Positions 42,436-55,300 of a DNA stretch of 64,000 nt are shown piece after piece. The notes below the pieces were generated by a model. That model was not told the origin of the DNA, ran no database searches, and saw nothing but the letters and a program-made list of their open reading frames with translations. The position numbers and the translations under genes are program-made. Source of the stretch: Rugalucina vietnamica. Lineage: Eukaryota > Mollusca > Bivalvia > Lucinida > Lucinidae. The stretch spans positions 41,017,988 to 41,081,987 of the forward strand of contig OZ024882.1 in the NCBI GenBank assembly GCA_964017185.1. Direction: 5' to 3'. Positions within the stretch are counted from its first letter, which is position 1, and each line of letters begins with the position of its first letter.

Positions 42436-45400
42436 TTTTATACAGAAAAATGAACCAAAATGGCAAACATTTGCAAGCCGGTAAAGCACATATGTCCCTA
42501 TCACGGTTTTGCAAAATTTCCTCTTAAACAAGTGAAAATTTCTGTCATTTTCATGTGATGTTGAAGTAAGAAAGCATTTCAGTTTAGTTTTCAAGTAGGT
42601 TGGGATCTACTTGAGAATTCATTTTTCAAGAGACGAAACGTATGCTTCTCCATGGGGGAATGATGATGATTACATGTGTGACACTGATCATGATCCGTAA
42701 GTCCTGCCGAAATTGTCAACTGGGCTGGAAGAATCGATTCTGACATCTATGCGAAAATGCTCGCAGCCCGCAATTTCAACTGTATTAAAGATGAATGTTT
42801 TGAGTGCTGGCATGCACAAACATTATTTAGACCATGAAAGTCGTTAAAAAGGAATGAAGGAAAGAGATTCCCTTCTTTTCCTTTGCTGCAGAGGAGGAAA
42901 CACGCGATATTGAACAGTTCACGCATGTGGTAATATTGTACAGTTCATAAAAGAACATGACAAACAATATGAAATAGAAGCTTCTATTCTACTTAACTGC
43001 ATGTACCCCTGCTTATAATTCCATAATATGTCATGTCTATCATTAGCTCTCTCGTATAAGAACTACGAAAGAGGTACAAGTGGGCAATGGTCAGGAAAAA
43101 GCGCAATCAGAAAGAAATTCCCCCTCCAAAAACCGAGGTGGGAAAATCTAAACTGACAATTAGGTACTTATACTTAGAAAAAACAATTGTAAGCCGAGTG
43201 AACAACTATTTCCCAATAGGCGGCCACTCAGTTATCCGAACTTAAAGAAAAAAATATGAAAACGTACATAAGGTTCAACAAATAGAGCCACAACAGAAGT
43301 GTCGGCTTGGAACGATCAGTAATATAAAATTACTTGGGGGCTTAAACCGGTTTTACAGGTGCCTAACCTCACCTTCATCTTCTGAAGTGGTTTACAACGT
43401 TAAGTTAGTTGTTCGTTCCCCTCGGTTAATATCTAACTAGTCAATGAATTATCAAGGACAATTAAATAAATCATGATCACCACCCTGATGAATCAAAAGC
43501 GAGGACTCAACATATTCAGTAAGCTGCCCGACGATTGAGAATGACTTACTGAAACCAGGAGAGAATCGCATGCGTAGGTGTCGGTGATGCAACAAAGATA
43601 CAATTATGGTTTAAGTATTTAGAGATCTACATCACTTGAATATGTTGATGGGTCAAGTTAGAAGCATGCTTGTTGTAAGTGTTATTGCACTTTACAATCT
43701 CGACACATTGGAGAGCCTTTTACGTCAAGCTAATTGACTTCGAGATTTTAGCTTAAAAGGTTCAGTTGATGCTTTAGGTACCAGATTTGTCTTCATTTTG
43801 ATATTGAATTACCGATGAGACCAAACCTGAATCTTGCAATGATGCGATTTCCAGGTGTCGATGATGAGGATTCATTACCCGAAATATATATATGACCCAC
43901 CTCCTCCCTTTGAATGTTTTACTGCTCTCTGAGGTTATTATCATGTTATTTTATTCATCTTAATCACGTGGCACTCCTGGGTCGATTCTGCAAGCGCTTT
44001 TCAACAATGAAGGAATATAAATTTCAACTGTTGAACGAATATGAATTTTATATAATAAATACTAGAATGCACGAATGCATGATATATAAAGGGTCCGATG
44101 AATAACTTTGTATTGTTTTCTGTTCAAATGTTTGAAATAAACAATAATAAATTATGTTTGAACCAAACTGATTCTGCAATCACATTGCACTATCATTGCT
44201 GTTTTCTCCTTTCATGAAAATGCACGTTTCAAAACAATAATCGATTAAGAAATACTGTATACGATTATTTTGGGCCAAAGGTGTGCTACTTAAGAGGTTA
44301 AAATATACAACCAACTCATTCACTTGATCTAGTTCAAATCCAGATCCAAATATCTTCCTTCAAGCACAATTATTGAGCCAAAAACAATGTGGAGTCTGTC
44401 TGGCCAATGTGCATAGCTCAAAGAGGCATGAAGTCTTGCAGTCTACGTACGTTTAGTCCTAGATCCATGATCAATGATATTGAATGTTTCAAACGCTTTA
44501 TCCGCGGAGGATTTCGCCTTATTGAAGTAGTTGATGCTTTACTTGTAGTGATACTGTTGTTGTCTAATAGTCTGGAATGGATCCCGAGGTACCATAGTTG
44601 ATAGAAGACAAACGTGACTTCAAGTGACGTCAGCAATGAAGGAATATAAATTTCAACTGTTGAACGAATATTGTGCCAGCTATTTTATTTTCGGACATCC
44701 GTAGAGGAATGTTTAAAGAGACGAATCTTAAACTTTAGTTTTATGTATAATGTACATGTATAACTATAAGCAAGATGTGGTTTGGTATACTATTTTTCTA
44801 CATTAATTCATAGAAAAGCACATGACAAAAAGTGTTAAATGAGTGTCTATTGCTGGTGACCAGTACTGAAAATTCTGGAAGACAGAAAAACACATACTTA
44901 CCTGTTTTTCGAATTATATGGTTGATGTTTGGAAGAATGACAATGTTTTGATATGGGATAGATAACAGATTGTTTTCAAATAACATTGAAACAGATTTAA
45001 GAGACAAAACGGTGAGTCACATCAAACGGTTTTCTTTCATAAATTCATTTCGCTTTATGCGTCTAAACACGTCCATTTGCTATTACGAATAACAGTTTAA
45101 AACTTTAATAAAATACGTTCAATACTTCAAACATGCATCGACTGAATACCAAGAGAGTATTGTCGGAACTCGGTCTCTTTTTTTCATTTCGTCTTTTTCC
45201 ACAATTTCCACAAATCAATGTTCACTTTATGAACTTATATAAACTTATAGATTTTATTCTCGGTTTGGTCAAAAGAAACTTAAAATGGCACCATTTGGGA
45301 ACTCGGATTGATATGTCTTTACTTGCAACTTGCCTTTTTGTTGATACGTTACACGTATTTCCGGTTTAGGTTTCATTATAGGGATTTTGTTTTTGTCGTT

Positions 45401-45470
45401 ATCATTTTGATCATTAAGTCTGAGGTTTACTATGGTGTCTTATACAGTGTACTGTATATTTTAATCGCAG
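42436..45470. other. Between the two lectin genes, no gene recognised
   Basis: Contains a 38-bp perfect direct repeat (44005-44042 and 44634-44671, starting CAATGAAGGAATATAAATTT) and a segment (about 43073-43480) that recurs inverted at 63425-63860. No domain-bearing frame seen. The lectin 2 promoter should be near the right end. Confidence 0.5.
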
Positions 45471-45692
45471 ATGAACTTGTTGCACCGACCTGTTTTGTTA
45501 CTAACTTGGCTCACCAATAGTGCAATCGCGAATTACCACTGTCTGTGTAACTACCACGCTGAGTTAAAAGTTTACAGTCAGCCAAACGCAACTGGAGCCA
45601 AGCTCGGATACATGTCCGAATTCGATTGTAAACCAATCTACCCCAAGGGATCGACTATTAAAGGTTGGAAAGCCATACAATTTGAACAACAG
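45471..45692 (+). CDS. Lectin 2 exon 1 (signal peptide, Cys domain)
   Basis: ATG immediately after an acceptor-like TTTTAATCGCAG, as in gene 1. 74 codons; donor CAACAG|GTCAGT, phase 0. Confidence 0.88.
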
Positions 45693-46296
45693 GTCAGTTG
45701 GTTTGTAAACACTAATCAGTTTAGTTTTTCTAGTTTGGGGAAACTCCGGACTATTTAGGAAGAGATAATGGTGAGTGACTGCGAAAGGCATATGACGTGG
45801 TATTGAATTTATTTTAAATGCAACAATAAAAAAATCCAGGACTTTAAACACACAAAATTGCAACCATGGTCTCTTCCGGAAGACTGAAAAAGCAAACAAA
45901 TATATTGCATTCACTGTTTGGAAGGTTTGTGATATAACAACACAGGCGTTTACTCGTCAACGTAAGCGTTAAAAAAGATGTGACTATACCTGATGTCTCC
46001 GCAGTTGCGCTAATGTCCACCTTTCAATAAAGCATCTGAGAAATATGAAAAGTCCGATTTATATCTTCGCAGGTAGCATTTGTTCACTTAGACTATCAAG
46101 TTTTGCTACAGACATGCGTGGGAGAACCACCAAAAGATGATTTAGGTAATATATAGGCCTTGAGTACAGTATGCTGGTTTTGAGCTTTGTTTTTTACAGG
46201 CAACATATTCACATTAAAATCAAGATTAATTAGACTAGCGTTCACTTTACGGTTTCTATCAAACGTTGCTCAAATTTATCATCTGCCATTTTCTCT

Positions 46297-46344
<48 letters not shown>

Positions 46345-49300
46345 TTCTTCTTCTTCTTCTTCTTCTTCTTCTTCTTCTAAAGCCACCGAATATAATCGTA
46401 ATAGTAGGAAACCAGACATTTGTACGCTGAATTCTTTGGTACGTTTTGCTGCTCTGCTGTGTTTTTTACAACTTACACTTTCGCACCAAGCATAATATTC
46501 AGATTCAGTAGTACCTCATAAAATCAATGATTTTTATAACTGATAATAAATATCACTTCCTCCAAATTCGCGCTATTATCACCACAATAGGTATACCACA
46601 CGTACCACGAAAACTGTCTTTTCACCATCTTCCAGAAACTGCATTTTTAGCTCACCTGAGCCAAAGGCTCACAAGGTGAGCTTATAGTATGGTAGTCGAG
46701 CCGTCGTCCGTCCGTCCGTGCGTCCGTCCGTGCATTCACACTTTCAATCGCATTCACACTTTCAATCTTGAATATCTCTGAGACTAGCTGGCCGATTGCA
46801 GTCAGATTTTACATGAAGCAGCATTGGGGTGGGGGATTGCCTGCCATAGGTTTTTAAGCAGATCGGATCGGAACTAACAGATAGCTCCAATTGAGTTATA
46901 ATTAGGAAAATGTTGTGGCCACTCTAGCAACTTCATTTTTGATTGGATCTTCTTCATTCTTGGGATGAGTTCGAATTTCGGCCAGGTTCGACTTGAGCGT
47001 CTGGAAAAATCCCCATAGACTTATAATGGGAAAAATGTTGTGACTCCAGTGACTCCAGTGACTGTACTTGTTGACTCTCAGGTGAGCGATCGTTGCCCTT
47101 GGGCTACTTGTTCAAAATCTCACTTTTCTGAAAGACCTAAAGAAAAATATTACCTCGTCATCATTTTGCATTCCAAAAGTCTTAAAAAGTGCTACAAAAT
47201 ATTTGAAATTCGGTTATTAAATAAACATTTTATACCAGAAAATAATTTTGAATAGGGCTTTTTTCATTGTAAAAATGTCAGCAAGGGAAGTAACTATTTT
47301 CCCGAAAAAAAATTAATAAATTGGTTATTTTTCATTTAAAATGCACCAAATCAAAATAGAATTGTATTGTATGCAAAGCTGAGCACTAAACTCTTAAAAT
47401 CATTCCATACATATTCATGATTTTCAATTTCAAGGTGTTTGGATTATCTCCCTTGCTATACGGGATATTCCCATCGGTGTTTCGTTATACTCCACACCGA
47501 CTTGAACCGTTAGTTGAAAGTCAAAAATCAACAAGAACAGCAAAGAAAGGAAATACTATGTTACGTTAGGCCTCTTTCAACATATATGACTTGAGAACCG
47601 ATTAATCCAACGCAACGAATGCTTGGGATTGTGTATATATAGTGAACAAAAACAAAAAAAAAAAAAACAAAAAAAAAAACAAAAAAAAAAAACAGAGGAC
47701 CAATGGTCCTGTAAACGCTCACCTGAGATCTGCTGCATATAACCATAAACATGTTTGAATATTATCGTATTTAACTCCAGTGCAGGGGCAGATGAAGCCC
47801 TTGGGGCATTTTCTTTTTTTAGAATCTTCAATATTCTGTCCATTTGCCAATTTCCTGCTGGCCTTTCCCTTCAAATGACATTTTAACAGTTTTCCCAATT
47901 CAAATGCATAGGCAACCCATGTTGGCCTTGCCATAAACTTGGTCAAGGTCATCACAGGGTCATGATTTATATATACATTGGAGTACTTTAGCCATCGATG
48001 CTTCACGCCAAGTGTCCTTGAAATCAGTCTATTGGTTTCAGAGAAGAAGATTTTTGATGGGTTTTTACCATATATGGGCATGGTGGCCATCTTTGTCATG
48101 TGACCTAGATTATTTATATATAAATTGATTCCCCCACTCTATAGATGCTTCACATAAAATTTGGCTTTGATTGGCCAAGCGGTTTCAGAGGAGAAGACGT
48201 TTGAATATTATGGCAATATACATGTATATTGCCCCGGGGTGGGGGCACATGAGCCCCTGGGGTCCATTTGTTTTTCAGAATCATTAATATTCAGTCCTAC
48301 TTCCCATTTCCTGCAACACTTTCACTTTAAATGACATTTTGAAGTTTTCCCTATTCAAATGCATTGGTGACCTATGTTGACCTTGCCGTAAAATAGCTCA
48401 AGGTCATCACAGGGTCAGGATTTATATATACATTGTAGTGCTTGAGCCATCGATGCTTCATGCCAAGTTTTGTTGAAATCGGTCCATCGGTTCTGGAGAA
48501 GAAGATTTTTGAAGGGTTTTTACCATGTATGGGCATGGCGGCCATCTTGGTCATGTGACCTGGATTTCTTATATACACATTGGTTCCCCCTTCCTATTGA
48601 TGCTTCACATAAAATTTGGCTTTGATTGGCCAAGCGGTTTTAGAGGAGATGATGTTTGAATATTATGGTAATGTACAGGTATATTGCCCCGGGGTGGGGG
48701 CACATGAGCCCCTGGGGTCAAATTTTTTTCAGAATCATCAATATTCAGTCCTACTACCCATTTCCTGCAAGATTTTCACTTGAAATGACATTTTAAAATT
48801 TTTCCCCATTCAAACGCATTCGCGACCTATGTTGACCTTGCCTTTAAATAGGTCAAGACCATCACAGGGTCACGATTTATATACACATTGTAGTGCTTGA
48901 GCCATCGATGCTTCATGCCAAGTTTGGTTGAAATCGGTCCACTGGTTCTGGAGAAGAAGATTTTTGAAGGGTTTTTACCATATATGGGCATGGCGGCCAT
49001 CTTGGTCATGTGACCTGGATTTCTTATATACACATTGGTTCCCCCTTCCTATTGATGCTTCACATAAAATTTGGCTTTCATTGGCCAAGCGGTTTCAGAG
49101 GAGATGATGTTTGAATATTATGGTAATGTACAGGTATATTGCCCCGGGGTGGGGGCACATGAGCCCCTGGGGTCAAATTTTTTTTCAGAATCATCAATAT
49201 TCAGTCCTACTGCTCATTTCCTGCAAGATTTTCACTTGACATGACATTTTAAAATTTTTCCCCATTCAAACGCATTGGCGACCTATGTTGACCTTGCCGT

Positions 49301-52300
49301 AAAATAGGTCAAGGTCATCACAGGGTCACGATTTATATACACATTGTAGTGCTTGAGCCATCGATGCTTCATGCCAAGTTTGGTTGAAATCGGTCCACTG
49401 GTTCTGGAGAAGAAGATTTTTGAAGGGTTTTTACCATATATGGGCATGGCGGCCATCTTGGTCATGTGACCTGGATTTCTTATATACACATTGGTTCCCC
49501 CTTCCTATTGATGCTTCACATAAAATTTGGCTTTCATTGGCCAAGCGGTTTCAGAGGAGATGATGTTTGAATATTATGGTAATGTACAGGTATATTGCCC
49601 CGGGGTGGGGGCACATGAGCCCCTGGGGTCAAATTTTTTTCAGAATCATCAATATTTTGTCCTACTGCTCATTTCCTGCAAGATTTTCACTTGAAATGAC
49701 ATTTTAAAATTTTTCCCCATTCAAACGCATTGGTGACCTATGTTGACCTTGCCGTAAAATAGGTCAAGGTCATCACAGGGTCACGATTTATATACACATT
49801 GTAGTGCTTGAGCCATCGATGCTTCATGCCAAGTTTCGTTGAAATCGGTCCACTGGTTCTGGAGAAGAAGATTTTTGAAGGGTTTTTACCATATATGGGC
49901 ATGGCGGCCATCTTGGTCATGTGACCTGGATTATTTATATACACATTGGTTCCCCCTTCCCATAGATGCTTCACGTAAAATTTGGCTTTGATTGGCCAAG
50001 CTGTTTCAGAGAAGAAGATCTTTGAAAATGGTGGACGACGGACGACGGACGGACGGACGCCGGATCATGGCCATCCTATAAGCTCACCTTGTGAGCCTGA
50101 CGGCTCAGGTGAGCTAAAAAAAACGCAACAATTATATTCCACTAAAGTTTGAGCAAACTATGATACAAACAGAAATTTTTGCATTCTCTACTGCTGTGCT
50201 AGATGTCAGGCTTCCGAATGCAAGAAACCGATTTTCATTTTGATGAGTATTTACGGAGTTATGCGATGCCGACCGTGGGCATGCTGAAAGTAGTTAACCA
50301 CACAGTGCGCATGCGCAAGCATTAAAATAATGGTACGATTTAAGGATGTTCGCTGCTAACATTTGACATTTCGGAACTTCCGGTTTTTCTTTTCTTGAAT
50401 ATCTCATAAACGGTTGCAGATATTTTCCAAATATTTTATATTTGGATACATATTGATGATATGCATTGAATAAGCCGTGAAAATTGTCAATCTAAGAAAC
50501 TTCATTTTTTCACCCCATTTTCTGCAACTTTTCAGAAAATTTTAGTTGTCAGTAAAAATTAGGGGGTAGGGTAGAATAAACTTGAATATTACACATCTTC
50601 AAATTAATTGCACTAGTTCGATGTTTATTTTAGCAGCAGTATATGTGTACACGGCCTTCTAAGTCATTCTTTGCGTATCTGGTGTGTTGGTTTTAAAATT
50701 TTAGGTGGTTTTATGAAATGGGCTTTTTGAAACAATAAAGCCGAAGAAAGGCTGAAAATGGCGATTTTCAACTTGTTGGATCTCTCTTATATGCTCACTA
50801 CCCTATATATTTCTTTCTTTTATTCAAACAATATTACCAAGTTCTATGTTGTATGAAAATACAAGAAAAAGTTTGAATCAACAAATATGGGTTTGGCACA
50901 TTTCAAAATATTGATATTTTTCGACTTTTCAAGTATGGGGGTAGGGTTGGAAAAGGAATCGTAAAATTTTGTCATACACTCCAAGTTGCAAATTTTCCTA
51001 TGCTTTTGATCCAAAATAGTCTGCGTTACGTAAATATTATGACTTTTGAAAGCAGTCTAGGTGGAGTTTTGTTCAAGACAGGTATGTTTCAAAGAATTAA
51101 AAATCTAATTAATTTTACCAAATTTTAAACATAGAGCTCAGAGGTCTCATTCAGAGGCCTGTAGCTTGAAAAAATGCACACTACCCTATATTTATTTTGT
51201 TTTCAAATGTCTTGTGTTGTATTTTGGAATCAAAAAAGAGTGATTAGAAAAAAAGTTTGAATACTTTTTCATTGGCAGCGAACATCCTTAAATCCCCTAT
51301 AAACCCCCATTCAAAATCACAATGTACCACTCAGCAGATAACTCACACGTTAAAGAAATAAAAGGAGTAAAATTGAAATTATCCCCCTTTCAATTAAACA
51401 TAAAGGGATTTTGGTGGTTTTAATTACGAGCTTGTGTGTTGTGGAACTTTTTTTCTTTTTCATGAATTTTAATTAGGGTGTAGCTGACATTGTTTCTTGA
51501 TGAGTTTTAGGTTCAAAAGTGTGCGCCTGCGCAGAGCAAATCTTTCCCGATTTACATTATTTAAAACAACAAAAAATTCTCATTCAATTTTTATCGAAAT
51601 GAAAATCAGTTTTTGCATGATATACCCTAACATCCATGAATGGAATCATACAGCAACAGACCTGAAATTATCAACGGTTTACCCTTAAACTCGAAAATCC
51701 TCGGTGGCCTATTGTTGCGTTTCTTTTTTTGTTCAGTGACATATTTATTCAAAGAAAACACTACACACATGTCTATAAATAGAACACATCAAACTGAAAA
51801 TAGAAATAAATAAGGTAGATACTTTCTTTTCTCGTGTAGTTTCAAAATGCAGGATTAGTGTCAGCTGTAGATATTTACCTCTGGTACATATGCATATACA
51901 TTTCTAACAGAAGCATCGCCAAATAAAACAATTAAAGGTTACTTACAAAATCCATAATATACTCCTCCTCAAAAAAAATCCGGTCACCAAACTGTGTGTC
52001 AAGCACCCAACAAATGAACAAAACTATTTTCCACTTTTAGTAAGTTTTATAATACTTGGCAAAATCAAGTGTATAAACTGTATGCAGTGTACGTCTATTA
52101 CGCATGCTCATTTCCGTACGCAGATATTCTAGTAGATCGATTACAAATGGGTGGGGTATCTAGAAGGTCATTCCATTCTAATGACCCATCCATGATTACT
52201 CCCTCTGGATAAGAAATTCAGTGTAGACGCATCCGTGGTGTAGTCATAAAGCTTCTTGATTTGTATTCATGAGTCGTGCACTTGATCCAGGGCCTCTACA

Positions 52301-55300
52301 GCCTTCCGTATAGAATTTTCAGCACGCTGTATCTCAATATGAGAGTTTCTGTTAGTAGGATGTAAATCACTGACAAAGCAACATGACTTGCAGATTTTGG
52401 TTTGGAATAAGGGTTTTTAAGGGTATGATCATAGAAAGCAAATTTATACAAAATATGAAAATGTTAACAAGTGTACCCATTCTTACAGCTTTAGGTGACC
52501 GGATTTTTTTTTGAGGAGTATCACGGGGACCCAACTGTTAATCGTGATTATTGATGCGACGTGGAATGTTAATGCATGCTAACATGAAGTTTCGTATGCG
52601 TCGGCGATATCGTTACGAATGCGACGTTCCACATCCTCTGCCCTTGAACCGTAAGTAGCACATGTTTTGCTCTCGCGAAAATAAACAAAGCCGAGTTTAC
52701 AAAATCGGCGTCCACTATGATCTGCAAAATTCTTCTATGTTCCCACTTGAAGTCAATTGGAATAATTACGGCACTTGTGTTTTTCAGCTAATGGTTTATA
52801 AAGTTGACCTGTAGATACAATTTTGCCACGGAAACTCATTACATTCTTAAATTCCTTTTGTTTTTCTTTATCTTGGTCGTAAACTCAAAAGTATAACACA
52901 GTCCTGTGGGTGTCTTTATTGAAATATATATCCAAACGGCTTTGTAAATGCACATTATCTACAGAGAGTGAAAAACAGTAGGATAAGCATCTGTTGTATG
53001 CATCGAAGACGTTGTTAAAATTTAATATGCGGCACAGAAATGCATCGTGGAAGAATGAGACCGATGATTCAGTAAAATAAAATAGCAAATGTTGCGATAT
53101 GGAGACAATGATGCGTTTTCTTCAATAAATATTTTTAGATACATGTTAAAGGGGTCAACCATGGTTTTTATACTGTATCATTACTTACAGAGGCTGAGCC
53201 CGAGGCCGAGGGTTCAAAGTGCTCCCGAAGACTCTTCTAACGTAAATGCAATGAAATAACAATAGTTGATCGCTGTTCTTGTATAACATACCATTCCAAT
53301 GGAAAACTGCCTCGCAACCGCACCTTAAAACCGCATAAACCCCTTTAATTCCCCCCCCCCCCCCGCTGCTTATCAGAAATGCATGGAGCCACCCATATTC
53401 AATGATCAAAAATTATTTGGTTTAGCCTTAGACTCATTTAATGTAAGGTAACATATAAGTTCTGTCACAGATATGTCCGAAAATGATTTGCTGTTTCGAG
53501 GCAAGAATAAATCAGTTGTGTCACTCGAATGTTGACAGCTGAATCAGAAACCCCACTCTGTGACCTCATTCAAAATAAAAGTGGTATACTCATCGAAGTG
53601 CATGTAGTCCAAGGAAAAAACGCCATGCAATATTTCGCTTGATAAAGACATTCGTTATGCTTCTGCGTGTACGTAAATAACTTTTGAAAGAGCCCAACAA
53701 AAATGCTAATTCTTCCATGACTCATTCTAGTAGTACGTACCTTCATCTTCGATGCATACAAAAGATGCTTATCTTACTGTTTTTCACGCTCAGTAAATAA
53801 ATGTGCATTTACAAAGCCGTTTGGATACAAATTTCAATAAAGACACCCACAGGACTGTGTTATACTTCTTAGTTTACGACCAAGAGAAAGAAAAACAAAA
53901 GGAATTCAAGAATGTAATGAGTTTCCGTGGCAAAATTGTATCTACATGTCAACTTTATAAACCGTTAGCTGAAAAACACAAGTGCCGTAATTATTCCAAT
54001 TGACTTCAAGTGGGAACATAGAAGAATTTTGCAGATCATAATGGACGCCGATTTTGCAAACTCAGCTTTGTTTATTTTCACGACAGCAAAACATGTGCTA
54101 CTTACGGTCCAAGGGCAGAGGATGTGGAACGTCGCATTCGTAACGATCTCGCCGACGCATACGAAACTTCATAATAGCATGCATTAACATTCCACGTCGC
54201 ATCAATAATCACGATTAACAGTTGGGTCCCCGTGAGTATATGTTCGACATTTGTTGAAAGGTAACCTAAGCTAAGCCGTCTAGCGAAAGTGGAACGAGGT
54301 ACCGAAGTGCAGCGGAGTGAAGGCTTTTCATAATATTTTTTGGCTGTAATTATTTTATTAGTGAACCGATATTCAAAAATTTTGCGTTACTTTTTACGAC
54401 TTTTGGGTTGCAAAAAGATGACATAATCATATTTTTCTTGTTGTGTTTCAGAAAAGTGAGATTTTGAAAAAAAAATGCAGTTTCTGAAAGATGGTGTACC
54501 CTTCTATTTTTACATATTTGTATTTGCTGAACATGTTTCACAGTAACTGTTGTTTATACGACACCAAAGAGAACTACAACACAACTTATAAAGGATAATT
54601 CTACACGCGCCTCGGCTACCAAACCAATCAGTATCACAACAACCACGCCTTCTACCTCTACGGTAATCACTACGCCTTCGACTATAAGGCCAATTACTAC
54701 CACGACTACAACTCCCAAACCTTCTACAACATCCACAACCACGACTGCATCAACGACGAGTTCTACTACATTTAGTACCACGACAAGAACCACAACAACC
54801 ACCACTAGACGACCTACCACTACTAGAAAAGTTGTAATCCATGGTAAGTCGTTATCTTATTTTGTGACTGTACTGTGAGACCTGCTACAATTATACAAAT
54901 TTGTATAATACTGGTGTAAAGGAAATATGAAATTAATAAGATATTGGTAGATTTCGTTCAATTCCTTTAATAGTCAAATATGATGCTTTCGTGGTTATTG
55001 TAAATTAACAGATATGTTTAGATTAAACCAATATGTAGGGTATTTTTCAGTTATTACCTCAGCAATTATTTTCCGTGTATATTGTATGCGATTGTATGCA
55101 TTTGATTTTCCAATTCCATGATATTAAGTATAGTATACCGAATTCAATCTATTTACCAAAACCTTTCAGTATCTTACCATAACATAATTTTGGCCATTTT
55201 CGCGTTCACAGGTGATATCAGCAAGTGCCCAGATCACGTGAAAACCGATTCCATTCGAGCCAACGGATATGTTAACCAATACGACTATTACTGCTTCGTC

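Larger units (their letters stand above)
47638..51742. mobile_element. Outer inverted-repeat element split by insertions
   Basis: The left end GTGAACAAAAAC plus a poly-A run breaks off at about 47690 and resumes at 50117 (AAAAAAAACGCAACAATTAT). The right end is TTGTTGCGTTTCTTTTTTTG then TTCAGTG. Two other elements lie inside it (47691-50116 and 50344-51287). The assignment rests on short end similarity. Confidence 0.55.

Noticed and set aside
48372-49974. Repeated 68-78 codon minus-strand frames (MTKMAAMPIYGKNPSKIF...)
   Set aside because: Period equals the 455-bp satellite; the frames are satellite by-products without splice or start evidence.
54554-54820. Val-rich minus-strand frame opposite lectin 2 exon 3
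   Set aside because: Antisense of the Thr-rich linker exon.
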